This document shows, one piece after another, positions 34,201 to 42,724 of a stretch of 64,000 nt of DNA (positions within the stretch are counted from its first letter, which is position 1; each line of letters begins with the position of its first letter). The translations under genes and the position numbers were made by a program. This DNA is from Pseudomonas trivialis (GTDB lineage: Bacteria; Pseudomonadota; Gammaproteobacteria; Pseudomonadales; Pseudomonadaceae), in the NCBI RefSeq assembly GCF_001439805.1, contig NZ_JYLK01000001.1, positions 248,001 to 312,000 on the forward strand, in the 5' to 3' direction. The notes under the pieces are model-generated. The model worked only from the letters and a program-made list of their open reading frames with translations, had not been told where the DNA came from and made no database searches.

Positions 34201-34709
34201 CCTGGCGCTGGCAGCCGGGCGCGGCGCAGAAGCTCGGGATCGCCCCGGGCGTGCTGCAAACCTTCCAGCGTGCGGCGGCGATTCGTGACGCGTTCTTTAG
34301 AGCGGGGGGCACCCAGCCCATCGTGCGCTTTGAACTCAAGCCGGTGTCGATGGACCCGACCATCACCCAATTTCTGCTCGACCTCGACGGCCAGCAATTG
34401 AGCTACGACCACGGCCCGAGTCGCCCGGTGGCGATGCAATGGCCGAACCCCGGCAGCATTGGCGTGGTGCGCATTTCCATCATGCCGCCGTCGGCCAGTG
34501 GCCGCTCCGGTGTGACGCTGGACGGCCCGTGGGCATGGTTCCGCCTGCTGGAGCAATCGGACCTTACCGCCGGCAACTCGCCGGACCGTTTCAACCTGCG
34601 CCTGCGGGTGGACGGTGCGAGCATCGCCTACGAACTGCGCGCCAACAGTGCGTTCAACCCGTTCAAAAGCCGCGTACTCAGTGGCTTCAGCCTGCCGGAG
34701 CGGCTATGA
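31209..34709 (+). CDS. tssM: T6SS membrane-complex protein TssM (IcmF)
   Basis: TssM spans the inner membrane and reaches across the periplasm to TssJ. The 1166-residue protein has two N-terminal membrane helices (about residues 8-34 and 41-58), a cytoplasmic NTPase-like domain with intact Walker A GPPGSGKTT (128-136), a third helix near 440-460, and a large periplasmic IcmF C-terminal region. It starts with GTG overlapping tssL and ends overlapping tagF by four bases, so translation of the block is probably coupled. Confidence 0.97.
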   Translation: MKAFFSFMIRWVIPLLGLIALSLIIWFVGPLLDVLVPEGRRWALIILVFAVWVGYRVWRIIQARRQAAEVLRSLTADTPADPNSVATAEELSTLRQRMDEALALLKKAKLGGDERRNLYELPWYVIIGPPGSGKTTALVNSGLHFPLAAQLGAGAVRGVGGTRNCDWWFTDQAVLLDTAGRYTTQDSNSTVDKAAWLGFLDLLKKQRSRRPIDGAFIAISLSDLLLGSDAERAAHAAAIRLRIQELYTQLGVRFPIYLMLTKLDLVPGFMEFFDNLSKEDRAQVWGMTFALDEGKNSDSPLAHLQSEFAGLEQRLNERLVERLQQERDPARRDLIYGFPQQFGALKDCLQSFLEGVFKPNAFEERVLLRGVYFTSGTQEGSPIDRLIGAMAQSMNLDRQHLARQSGTGRSYFIEKLFTAVAFAERGLVGVNPKVERRRKWLARGVLAATVALVVVVSAVWWVSYRANQAYIAQVDQKVAPLGQTLQNLSPAQRDVLAVLPLLNAVKNLAGDSPSWSEGLGLYQGDMLEAESASVYRKLLIAVFAPRLVTRIEEQLHGGGNSDFLYEGLKAYLMLADSEHYDPDFIKAWIALDWDRNLPRDLPADQRQALTGHLQALFDRHPPNARLDPRLIDDLRRQLQQLPVAQRVYDRVKRQKLPDGIPDFRLNEAAGRDAALVFSRKSGKPLGEPLSGFFTAKGYRQAFLLSSLNQTGTLAEEQWVLGNEPADQQNVVSLAADVRRLYFQDYQRQWDALLADIDFVPITSVAQAADVLRVISGPTSPLKKLLVAVARETDLQAEERQLVAKGVPVEGGVDKLKERLGSLLGQEQPTANAPVAADDPVTAHFAELNSIVSKNEGEPAAIDGLLADMNALYVQVSAMVGASGDALLGEAKNQAAAAATRVSLNAERQPPLVQGMVKSVVNSTTNSMMGGVRNQLNAAWVSEVVNVYRQSLAGRYPMSPGSARDATLDDFGQFFGVGGVMDNYFRKYLQPYVDTSSQTWRWQPGAAQKLGIAPGVLQTFQRAAAIRDAFFRAGGTQPIVRFELKPVSMDPTITQFLLDLDGQQLSYDHGPSRPVAMQWPNPGSIGVVRISIMPPSASGRSGVTLDGPWAWFRLLEQSDLTAGNSPDRFNLRLRVDGASIAYELRANSAFNPFKSRVLSGFSLPERL

Positions 34710-35359
34710 CCGCCCTGGGCTTCTACGGCAAGTTGGCCAGCCGAGGCGATTTTGTCAGCCGCGCCTTGCCCCAGAGTTTTGTCGGCCCGTGGGACAGCTG
34801 GCTGGCGGCGGGCCTGCTCGCCAGCCAGAACAGCCTGGGCGGCGACTGGCTCAACGTCTACCTGGTGAGCCCGCTGTGGCGCTTTGTGCTGGCGCCAGGC
34901 GTGTGCGGGCCGGATGCCGCGGCGGGCGTGGTGATGCCAAGTATTGATCGGGTGGGGCGTTATTTTCCATTGGCGGTGGTGGCCCTGCTCGATCACGACA
35001 CCAACCCGGCCTCGCTGGTGGGGGGGCCGGATGCCTGGTTCGAACAGGCCGAAGAACTGTTGCTGAGTACCCTGGATGCCGGCGCTACCTTCGAAGGTTT
35101 CAATGCCGGGCTCGACCGGCTTGGCGTACCGGCGACCGAGCCGCGTGCGGTCGACAGCCGTTTCGCCGGCCTGCAACGGGTGGCCGCCACCTTGCCCCAC
35201 GGGCGACTGGCCGCGCTGGCCGAACAGGCCTGCGAGGGTGCCAGCCTGTGGTGGGGCCGTGGTTCGCAGCGGATCGCCCCCGGTTTATTACGGTGCCAGG
35301 GCTTGCCTGCCACCGACGATTTTGCGCAGTTTTTGCTCGGACAAGAAGGTGTGGTGTAG
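34706..35359 (+). CDS. tagF: T6SS repressor TagF (ImpM)
   Basis: TagF is a post-translational repressor of H1-type systems that acts independently of the kinase by sequestering Fha. The 217-residue protein starts MTALGFYGKLASRGDFVSRALP, a family hallmark, and contains MPSIDRVGRYFPLAVVAL. Its ATG overlaps the tssM stop (ATGA), and pppA begins immediately after its stop. In some species TagF is fused to PppA; here the two are separate but abutting genes. Confidence 0.94.
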   Translation: MTALGFYGKLASRGDFVSRALPQSFVGPWDSWLAAGLLASQNSLGGDWLNVYLVSPLWRFVLAPGVCGPDAAAGVVMPSIDRVGRYFPLAVVALLDHDTNPASLVGGPDAWFEQAEELLLSTLDAGATFEGFNAGLDRLGVPATEPRAVDSRFAGLQRVAATLPHGRLAALAEQACEGASLWWGRGSQRIAPGLLRCQGLPATDDFAQFLLGQEGVV

Positions 35360-36079
35360 ATGGGGGCGACGTACAAATCCGCGAGCAAAAGCCATGTGGG
35401 CATGGTGCGCCAAGTCAATGAAGACGCGTGCCTGGACCTGCCGGAAAACCGCCTGTGGGTGGTGGCTGACGGCATGGGCGGGCACGCGGCGGGGGACTAT
35501 GTCAGCAGCCTGATCGTCGACAGCCTGCGCAGTGTGGCGATGGGCCGTTCCCTCGACGAATACACAGCGGCGCTGCGCAACGATCTGGTCCGCATCAACA
35601 CGGCCGTGCGCGAAGAAACCGCCAACCGTGGCGTCAGCCTGATGGGCAGCACCGTGGTGCTGCTCGCCGCCCGTGGCCTGCGCGGCGTGTGCCTGTGGGC
35701 CGGCGACAGTCGCCTGTATCGCCTGCGCGACGGCGTGCTCGACAGCATCTCCCGCGACCACAGCTACGTGCAGGACCTGCAGGACAGCGGCCTGCTCAGC
35801 GAAGCCGATGCCCGCACGCACCCGCGCGCCAATATCGTCACCCGCGCCGTGGGCGTGGAGGCCCAGTTGAACCTGGCGGCGGTGGAGCTGCTGATCGCTC
35901 CCGGCGACAGTTACCTGTTGTGCAGCGACGGCCTGACCAAGACCGTCGAAGACCACGAAATCCGCGAAGTACTCGGCCACAACGCACCCGATGAAATCGT
36001 GCGCAGCCTGGTGCACCTGGGGCTCAACCGGGGCGCGCCGGACAACATCACCGCCATCGTCGTGAAGGTATCGGCATGA
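35360..36079 (+). CDS. pppA: T6SS PP2C-type protein phosphatase PppA
   Basis: PppA dephosphorylates Fha and so switches the T6SS off, opposing PpkA. The 239-residue protein has the metal-binding PP2C motifs: VRQVNEDACLDL, VADGMGGHAAGDYVS, WAGDSRLYRLRDG, CSDGLTKTVEDHEI and DNITAIVVKV. The start codon follows the tagF stop without a gap, and the stop overlaps ppkA by four bases (ATGA). Confidence 0.96.
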   Translation: MGATYKSASKSHVGMVRQVNEDACLDLPENRLWVVADGMGGHAAGDYVSSLIVDSLRSVAMGRSLDEYTAALRNDLVRINTAVREETANRGVSLMGSTVVLLAARGLRGVCLWAGDSRLYRLRDGVLDSISRDHSYVQDLQDSGLLSEADARTHPRANIVTRAVGVEAQLNLAAVELLIAPGDSYLLCSDGLTKTVEDHEIREVLGHNAPDEIVRSLVHLGLNRGAPDNITAIVVKVSA

Positions 36080-39048
36080 ACATCCTGATCCCGGGTTACG
36101 ACATCGACGGCGAGATCGGCGAGGGCGCCATGGCCAGCGTGTACCTGGCGACCCAGCGTTCGCTGGAGCGCAAGGTCGCCCTGAAAGTGATGGCGGCGGC
36201 GCTGGCGGCCGACCCGAGTTTCTGCGAGCGCTTCCTGCGCGAGGGCAAGACCCTGGCGCGGCTGTCGCACCCGCACACGGTGACCATCCATGACATCGGC
36301 AATGTCGGTGAGCTGTATTACATGGCCATGGAATACCTGCCCAACGGCACGCTCAAGGAGCGTATCGCCGCCGGCATGACGCCGCAGCAGGGGGTGACGC
36401 TGATCCGCCAGATCGCCTCGGCGCTGGGGTATGCCCATGCCCAGGGTCTGGTGCACCGTGACGTCAAGCCGGCGAACATCCTGTTTCGCGCCGATGGCAC
36501 AGCGGTGTTGTCGGACTTCGGCATCGCCAAGTCCCTCGACGACCGCACCCAGTTCACCCAGGCCGGGTTTGCCGTGGGCACGCCGAGTTACATGAGCCCG
36601 GAGCAGGCGCGGGGCCAGGAGATCGATGGCCGCGCCGACCTGTACGCGCTAGGCGTGGTGCTCTACGAAATCCTCGTTGGCAAGCTGCCCTACAACGGCA
36701 CTGATGCACTCTCCACGGCGCTGGCGCACCTCACCGAACCGTTGCCGGAATTGCCGGTGCACCACGGGCGTTATCAGGGTGTGCTGCGCAAGCTGCTGGC
36801 CAAGGACCCGGCCGAGCGGTTCGCGGATGCGGCGGCGTTGCTGGTTGCGCTCGATCAACTGCCGATGGATTCCCCGGAGGCCACCCTGGTGCGGCCGCTG
36901 CCGATGCCGATGAGTTTCGACTTGGCGGGCATCACGCCCCAATCCATCGAGATCCCGACCGCCAAGCCGCAACCGCAAGTGGTGCGTCAGCCGGTGGTGA
37001 CGCCGACCCAGCATCGCGCGGTGTCCGAGCAGCACCGTGGGCCGGTGTTGGCCCTGGCCGCCGTGGCGGTTGCCGTGGCGCTGGCCATTGGCGGCGCGAG
37101 CTTCTGGTGGTTGAGCGGCAACAATGAGCCGGCCACGCCGCCGGCGGCCGCAGTGCCCAGGGCCGTCACGGCACCTGCGGCGGTGGCCGAGGTGGATGGC
37201 GGCCAGCGCCCGCTGTTGATGGCCGGCAAGAAAACCCTGTTCCAGCGCGTGCTCAGCAAGCCCGGTGCAACGCTTGCAAGCGACGCCGGCGGTGCGTCCG
37301 GCAAGGCGCTCCCGGCGTTCTCCGTGCTCTACGTGTACCAGCGCAAGACGGCCGGCGGCCAGCCCTGGGTGCGCGTGGGCGCCGCCACCGATGGACGCAG
37401 CGACGGTTGGCTGCCGGCCTCCCAGGTCAGCGACTGGAAACAGAGCCTGGTGCTCAAGTTCACCGAACGCTCGGGGCGTGCGCCGGTGATGTTCCTGCGC
37501 CAGCCCGGCGAGGTGGAAAAGCTGCTGGCAGACCCGTCCGCCGCGAAAAATGCCCTGGCCAGGGCGCAGAAAAACAGCGACGACAATCAGCAGGTGTTGG
37601 CCCTGGAGCCTGCCGCCAGCGCCGTGCCGCAGAACCAGTTCTACCTGTTGCCGATCTTCGATTCCAAAGAGCGCTTCGACGAAAACGGCCAGCCGGTGCA
37701 GTTGCTCAACGTGGCGTCCATCGACCCCGGCAGCAGCGCCGTGGCCAGGCCCGCCACGCCTGCAATCAACGCCGACGCTTTCCGCACCGCGGTGGTGATG
37801 GTGGTGGACACGACCGTGTCGATGCAGCCCTACATCGACCAGATTCGCGATGTGGTGCACGAGCTGCAAACCCGCATCGCTGAGCGCGGCGAGCTGGACA
37901 GCGTCAGTTTTGGCCTGGTGGGCTTTCGCAACAGCATCAAGAAAACCCCTGGCCTGGAATACGTGGCCAAGACCCTGATCAGCCTCGACCAGGGCCGCGA
38001 CCCACAGCGTTTTCTCGACATGGCGCGCCAGGTCAAGGCTTCCAACGTGTCGAGCCATTCATTCAACGAAGACGCGTTTGCCGGGGTGATGCAGGCCGTG
38101 GAAGGCATGGACTGGTCCGGCTACGGCGGGCGCATCATCCTGCTGGTGACCGATGCAGGCGCGCTGCGCAAGAACGATCCGTTCGCCGCCACCCAGATGA
38201 ACGAAGCCGAAGTGCGCCAGGCCGCGCTGGGCAAGCAGATCAAGGTCTACGCCCTGCACCTGCGCACCGATGCCGGCAAGAAAACCCATGCCGGCGCCGA
38301 GAGCCAGTACCGCATCCTTACGGCCGACGCCAACCCGCAGATCGGCGACCTGTATACGCCGGTGCCCGGTGGTGATGTGCGCAAACTGGGCGAGCGTGTC
38401 GATGAGATCGGCACGGTGTTCGCCAACCTGGTGCACCAGGTGCGCAGCAACACGCCGCAGCCGGTGCCGTTGTTGAGCGCTGCGCCGAGTCTGGCGGACA
38501 AGTCGGCAGCGGTGGGCTATGCGATGCACATGGATTTCCTTGGCCGCAAGACCGCGAGCCAGGCGCCGCAACTGGTGAGCGCCTGGACCGCCGACCGTGA
38601 CCTCACCAACCCGGCGCTGCCGGCGTTCCAAGTGTGCGTGATGCTGACCAAGTTGCAGCTCAACGACTTGCAGCAGTCGCTGAAACTGATCGTCGATGCC
38701 GCACGCAAGACCCAGACCTCGCCCAGGGACTTCTTCCAGGAAATCGCCAGCGCTTCGGCCTACATGAGCCGCGACCCGCAAGCCTTGCGCAAGGGCGGCA
38801 ACCTGGCCGACGGCGGTATTCTCGGCGAATACCTGGAGGGCCTGCCGTACCGCAGCAAGTCGCTGAACATGACTCAGGACCTGTGGTTGTCGTTGAGCGT
38901 GGCCGAGCAGGAAGACTTTATCGACGAGCTGGATTCGAAAATCCGCCTCTACGAAACCTTCCACAATGACGTGGCCAACTGGGTTCGATTCGGCGATGCC
39001 GAGCCGGGCGACGCGTTGTACCGCGTGCCTTTGTCGACGCTGCCGTGA
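36076..39048 (+). CDS. ppkA: T6SS Ser/Thr protein kinase PpkA with VWA domain
   Basis: PpkA phosphorylates Fha to trigger T6SS assembly, for example after attack by a neighbouring cell. The 990-residue protein has an intact kinase domain (about residues 8-265: GEGAMASVYLA, Lys37, catalytic HRDVKPAN with Asp129, DFGIAKS with Asp147), one membrane helix (about 325-345), an SH3-like periplasmic segment (about 390-470) and a von Willebrand A domain starting near 570 with the MIDAS motif VVDTTVSMQ. This layout fits a sensor whose periplasmic part receives the TagQRST signal. Confidence 0.95.
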   Translation: MNILIPGYDIDGEIGEGAMASVYLATQRSLERKVALKVMAAALAADPSFCERFLREGKTLARLSHPHTVTIHDIGNVGELYYMAMEYLPNGTLKERIAAGMTPQQGVTLIRQIASALGYAHAQGLVHRDVKPANILFRADGTAVLSDFGIAKSLDDRTQFTQAGFAVGTPSYMSPEQARGQEIDGRADLYALGVVLYEILVGKLPYNGTDALSTALAHLTEPLPELPVHHGRYQGVLRKLLAKDPAERFADAAALLVALDQLPMDSPEATLVRPLPMPMSFDLAGITPQSIEIPTAKPQPQVVRQPVVTPTQHRAVSEQHRGPVLALAAVAVAVALAIGGASFWWLSGNNEPATPPAAAVPRAVTAPAAVAEVDGGQRPLLMAGKKTLFQRVLSKPGATLASDAGGASGKALPAFSVLYVYQRKTAGGQPWVRVGAATDGRSDGWLPASQVSDWKQSLVLKFTERSGRAPVMFLRQPGEVEKLLADPSAAKNALARAQKNSDDNQQVLALEPAASAVPQNQFYLLPIFDSKERFDENGQPVQLLNVASIDPGSSAVARPATPAINADAFRTAVVMVVDTTVSMQPYIDQIRDVVHELQTRIAERGELDSVSFGLVGFRNSIKKTPGLEYVAKTLISLDQGRDPQRFLDMARQVKASNVSSHSFNEDAFAGVMQAVEGMDWSGYGGRIILLVTDAGALRKNDPFAATQMNEAEVRQAALGKQIKVYALHLRTDAGKKTHAGAESQYRILTADANPQIGDLYTPVPGGDVRKLGERVDEIGTVFANLVHQVRSNTPQPVPLLSAAPSLADKSAAVGYAMHMDFLGRKTASQAPQLVSAWTADRDLTNPALPAFQVCVMLTKLQLNDLQQSLKLIVDAARKTQTSPRDFFQEIASASAYMSRDPQALRKGGNLADGGILGEYLEGLPYRSKSLNMTQDLWLSLSVAEQEDFIDELDSKIRLYETFHNDVANWVRFGDAEPGDALYRVPLSTLP

Positions 39049-39752
39049 TGTTGAACCTCTGCGCGGTGCACAAGAGCCGGGGCGTCGGCAGCCAGCGCTA
39101 CAGCCTGGTGATTCCGGCGCTGGCGTTGCGTGCCGGTGAGCAGGTGGCGATTGTGGGCCCCAGTGGCTGTGGCAAAAGCACCTTGCTGGACCTGCTGGCG
39201 CTGGTGCTGGCGCCGGACCAGGTGGGCCAGTTTGAATTTCATCAACAGGACATCGGTGGGCTGTGGCGCGCCGACCAGCAATCGGCCCTGGCTGCGTTGC
39301 GCAGTCGGCACCTGGGCTATGTGCTGCAGACCGGCGGCCTGTTGGGGTTTCTCGATGTGCGCGGCAATATCGCCTTGCCCCGGCAACTGCTGGGGCTTGA
39401 GGACGACGGTAGCGTGGCGCGGTTGGCCGAGCAACTGGGCATCAGCGACCAGATGGGCAAGCCGCCGGCCGCGCTGTCGGTGGGCCAGCGCCAACGGGTG
39501 AGCTGCGCGCGCGCCCTGGCCCATGCGCCGCAGTTAGTGCTGGCGGACGAGCCGACCGCTTCGCTCGACCCGCTGAACGCCGAGCGGGTGATGCAGGCGC
39601 TGCTGGATCGGGCCCGTGAGCAGCGCGCCGCCTGCGTGATCGCCACCCATGACGAACCGCTGGCCCGCGCCAGCGGCTTGCCGGTGCGGCGCATCAGTTG
39701 CCGGCGCGATGCCGATGGCGGCGTTACCGCAACCCTCGGGGAGGCCTGCTGA
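39048..39752 (+). CDS. tagT: T6SS-associated ABC transporter ATPase TagT
   Basis: TagT is the ATPase of the LolD-like TagTS complex that acts upstream of PpkA. The 234-residue protein has Walker A GPSGCGKSTL, the signature LSVGQRQRVSCARAL and Walker B LVLADEPTASLD. The ATG shares a base with the ppkA stop (TGATG); a GTG one codon earlier is also possible. It couples directly to tagS in the same way. Confidence 0.94.
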   Translation: MLNLCAVHKSRGVGSQRYSLVIPALALRAGEQVAIVGPSGCGKSTLLDLLALVLAPDQVGQFEFHQQDIGGLWRADQQSALAALRSRHLGYVLQTGGLLGFLDVRGNIALPRQLLGLEDDGSVARLAEQLGISDQMGKPPAALSVGQRQRVSCARALAHAPQLVLADEPTASLDPLNAERVMQALLDRAREQRAACVIATHDEPLARASGLPVRRISCRRDADGGVTATLGEAC

Positions 39753-40936
39753 TGCGCATCGCTCTGGTGGCCTCGCTCGCCTGGCAGGACTACCGCAGGG
39801 ACGCCTGGCTGTCGGCCTGTTCGGTGCTGGCGCTGGCGGCGGTGATCGCGCCGTTGCTGGTGTTGTTCGGCCTGAAATTTGGACTGGTCAGCAGTTTGAC
39901 CGAACGCCTGGAGACGGACCCCGCCACCCGTGAAATTATTCCGCTGGGTGGCGGTCGCTTCAGCAGCGCATTGATCGAGCAGCTCGGCCAGCGCTCCGAT
40001 GTGTCATTTGCCATCCCGCGTACGCGGCAGATTGCGGCGACGGCGCAGGTGGGCGCGCGGGTGCTGGAAATGCTCCCGACCGCGGCGGGTGATCCATTGT
40101 TGGATGGTTTGCCAATCCCGAAAGGCCTGGACCAGATCGTGTTGAGCCATACCGCCGCCGAGAGGCTCGCGGCGCGGCCGGGGGATCTGTTGGAGGCCCG
40201 CTTCGCCCGTCAGGTAGCGGGGCGTGTGGAAGAACAGCGCACACGGGTGCAGGTGCTGGCGGTGTTGCCGCTGGAGGCCTTCCCCCGTGACGGTCTGTTT
40301 GCTGACCTGGCCTTGCTCGAAGCGGCGGAAGATTACCGCGATGGCGGCGCGGTGCCGGCATTGGGTTGGCCGGGTGATGAGATGAGTGCAGTCGAGCAGC
40401 GGGTGTATCCGGCGTTCCGCCTGTACGCGCGCAGCCTCGCCGATGTGGAGCCGCTGCGCGTGTATTTCGCCGGGCAGAACCTGTTGGTATCGACCCAGGC
40501 GAACACCATCGCCCAGGTGCAGTCGTTAAGCCGCAACCTGTCGATCGTATTCTGGATCATCGCCGGGCTGGCCCTGGCGGGTGCGTTTGCGGCGATGCTT
40601 GCCGGTGCGTTGGCGGCGGTGGCGCGCAAGCGGCGCGAATTGTCGGTGCTGCGTCTGTTGGGGTTTTCCACTGCCGCGTTGTTGTTGTTTGTGATGGTGC
40701 AGGCGCTGTACAGCGCAGGCATTGCCGCCGTACTCAGTGCCGGGCTGTATGGCCTGGCCGAGACAGGTTTGAATCGGTTGTTCGTGCAGGTGCCGGGCGA
40801 ACATGCCAGTCATCTATTGGCGCGGCATTACGGCGTGGCACTGGTGGCCGTGCTCGGCGTGAGCGCCGTGGCGGCGGCGTGTGGCGGTTGGCGAGTGGCA
40901 CGTATCCAGGCTTCTGAAGGAATCAGAGATGTATAA
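39752..40936 (+). CDS. tagS: T6SS-associated ABC transporter permease TagS (FtsX-like)
   Basis: TagS is the membrane partner of TagT. The 394-residue protein has the FtsX/MacB layout: one N-terminal membrane helix (about residues 20-45), a periplasmic domain (about 50-265), and three C-terminal helices (about 275-300, 320-345 and 365-385). The ATG shares one base with the tagT stop. It overlaps tagR by 8 bp. Confidence 0.92.
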   Translation: MRIALVASLAWQDYRRDAWLSACSVLALAAVIAPLLVLFGLKFGLVSSLTERLETDPATREIIPLGGGRFSSALIEQLGQRSDVSFAIPRTRQIAATAQVGARVLEMLPTAAGDPLLDGLPIPKGLDQIVLSHTAAERLAARPGDLLEARFARQVAGRVEEQRTRVQVLAVLPLEAFPRDGLFADLALLEAAEDYRDGGAVPALGWPGDEMSAVEQRVYPAFRLYARSLADVEPLRVYFAGQNLLVSTQANTIAQVQSLSRNLSIVFWIIAGLALAGAFAAMLAGALAAVARKRRELSVLRLLGFSTAALLLFVMVQALYSAGIAAVLSAGLYGLAETGLNRLFVQVPGEHASHLLARHYGVALVAVLGVSAVAAACGGWRVARIQASEGIRDV

Positions 40937-42641
40937 ATTACTGGGCGCCTGCGTGGCGCTGAGCCTGGCCTCGCTGGCCTGGGCCGATGAGGCAAGCGAC
41001 AAGCTCGACAATCCCAAACCGTTGCCGGACGACGTGAGCCTGCCGCTGCCCTGCGACGGCAACATGGTGTTCCGCTACGCCTACGTGCTGGCCCAGGGCA
41101 CCCTGGACGACCGCGAGATCAGCCTCGGCTATCCCTTTGCCGAAGGCGAGGCCGGCTACCAGCAGTCGTTTATCTCCGGCTACCGCCGCGACTTCATCAA
41201 CGGCCAGTTCACCCTCAAGGACTTGCCGCAGGGCTGGAACAAGGTCATCGCGCCCTTGATGCCCAAGACGGACGCCAAGACCCCGCTCAAGCCGATGCTC
41301 TACTTCATCGGCAAGTACGAAGTGACCGCGCGCCAGTACGCCCAGGTCATGGCCCAGGCGCAGTCCCTGGCCAGCGGCGAGCCGGCGCCTGCGTGCGATG
41401 TGCCCGGCGGCATGGCCGGGCGTTTGCCCAAGGTCAAGCTGTCGCGCTTTGAGGCCGAGCGCTTCTCGGCGGTGTACAGCGCCTGGCTGATGAAATACCA
41501 CCGAGACCTGCTGCCGGTGAGCGGTCGCGGCACCTCGGCCGAGGACGGCGGCCTGGGCTTTGTGCGCCTGCCGACCGAAGTGGAATGGGAGTTCGCCGCA
41601 CGCGGTGGTCAGGCGGTGAGCCGCCAGGACCTGGAAGGGCGGCTGTTCCCGCGTCGCCTGGAAGGCAGCGAAAGCGATGGCCCGCTGGCCGATTGGGCGG
41701 TGTTCAATCAGGTTGCCGGCGGCACCGGCCAGGCTGCGCGGCTGATGCCCATCGGCACAAAGTTGCCCAACCCCATCGGTCTGTTCGATGTGATCGGCAA
41801 CGCGGCAGAAATGGTCCAGGAATCCTTCCAACTGGTGCACGCCGGCCGCCGCCAGGGTACCTATGGTGGCTTTGTGGTCAAGGGCGGCAATTACCTGGAA
41901 GGCGAGGGCACGCTGTTTACCGGCATGCGCCGCGAATACCCGCTGTTTGCCGCCGACGGCACCGAGCAAAGCAACGAGACCACGGGTTTTCGCGTGGCGA
42001 TTGGCGCGCTGTCGGCGCCGCGTTCTCGCTACAAGGAACTGTTTGCGCAGTGGCAGAAAGAAGGCCGACTGGCCTCGCTGACCGACGCCATCGACGACGC
42101 CCAGGACCCGACCAAGCGCCTGGACAGCATCATCGCCACCAGTGTCGATCCCAAGCTGCAAGCCGAGCTGGGGCTGGTCAACGAAGAGCTCAAGCGCAAC
42201 GTCTCGCTGATCGCCCAGCAACGCGAGGAAGCGGCGGGCAACCTGATTCAGTCGGCGGCGCTGGTGGCCGAGACCATCGGCAACTACAACATCCGCCTGG
42301 CCAACCTGCAGAAGAGTCGCCAGCAGGCGCTGGACAACAAGGACACCGCCAGCGCCGAGCTGTTGGCCATGGCGATCACCAACGGCCGCAGCGCCCTCGA
42401 CGGCGCGGTGGCGATCTACATCGATAACCTGGCGACCGGCACGCGCTACACCGATGCGGTGATCCAGGCGCAGTTTCAACGGATCAAGGAAGAGTTGGAT
42501 CGCAAGCCAGTGCTCGGCAAGAGCCTGGTGACGCGCGCGACACTGTTCGTTCGCCATGTCGGCAACTACCGCAAGCAACAGCGGGCCGACCCGGCGGCGA
42601 TCTTGAAGGAATTGCTCGCAGCGAGCGGTCAGCGGTCTTGA
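40929..42641 (+). CDS. tagR: T6SS regulator TagR (formylglycine-generating-enzyme-like, periplasmic)
   Basis: TagR is a periplasmic activator of PpkA. The 570-residue precursor has a signal peptide (MYKLLGACVALSLASLAWA). A sulfatase-modifying-factor/FGE-like domain covers about residues 120-375 (YFIGKYEVTARQYAQVMAQ, RLPTEVEWEFAARGG, FDVIGNAAEMVQES, TTGFRVAIG), and a helical C-terminal region follows. It lacks obvious evidence for FGE catalysis, so it probably acts as a binding module, as in P. aeruginosa. Confidence 0.92.
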   Translation: MYKLLGACVALSLASLAWADEASDKLDNPKPLPDDVSLPLPCDGNMVFRYAYVLAQGTLDDREISLGYPFAEGEAGYQQSFISGYRRDFINGQFTLKDLPQGWNKVIAPLMPKTDAKTPLKPMLYFIGKYEVTARQYAQVMAQAQSLASGEPAPACDVPGGMAGRLPKVKLSRFEAERFSAVYSAWLMKYHRDLLPVSGRGTSAEDGGLGFVRLPTEVEWEFAARGGQAVSRQDLEGRLFPRRLEGSESDGPLADWAVFNQVAGGTGQAARLMPIGTKLPNPIGLFDVIGNAAEMVQESFQLVHAGRRQGTYGGFVVKGGNYLEGEGTLFTGMRREYPLFAADGTEQSNETTGFRVAIGALSAPRSRYKELFAQWQKEGRLASLTDAIDDAQDPTKRLDSIIATSVDPKLQAELGLVNEELKRNVSLIAQQREEAAGNLIQSAALVAETIGNYNIRLANLQKSRQQALDNKDTASAELLAMAITNGRSALDGAVAIYIDNLATGTRYTDAVIQAQFQRIKEELDRKPVLGKSLVTRATLFVRHVGNYRKQQRADPAAILKELLAASGQRS

Positions 42642-42724
42642 CCGTTGGTTGCAGCGAGCTTGGAAGGGACTCAGACGGCGTTGGGCCGTGCTGGGCATGT
42701 CAAACTTAAAAGAGAACACAACCT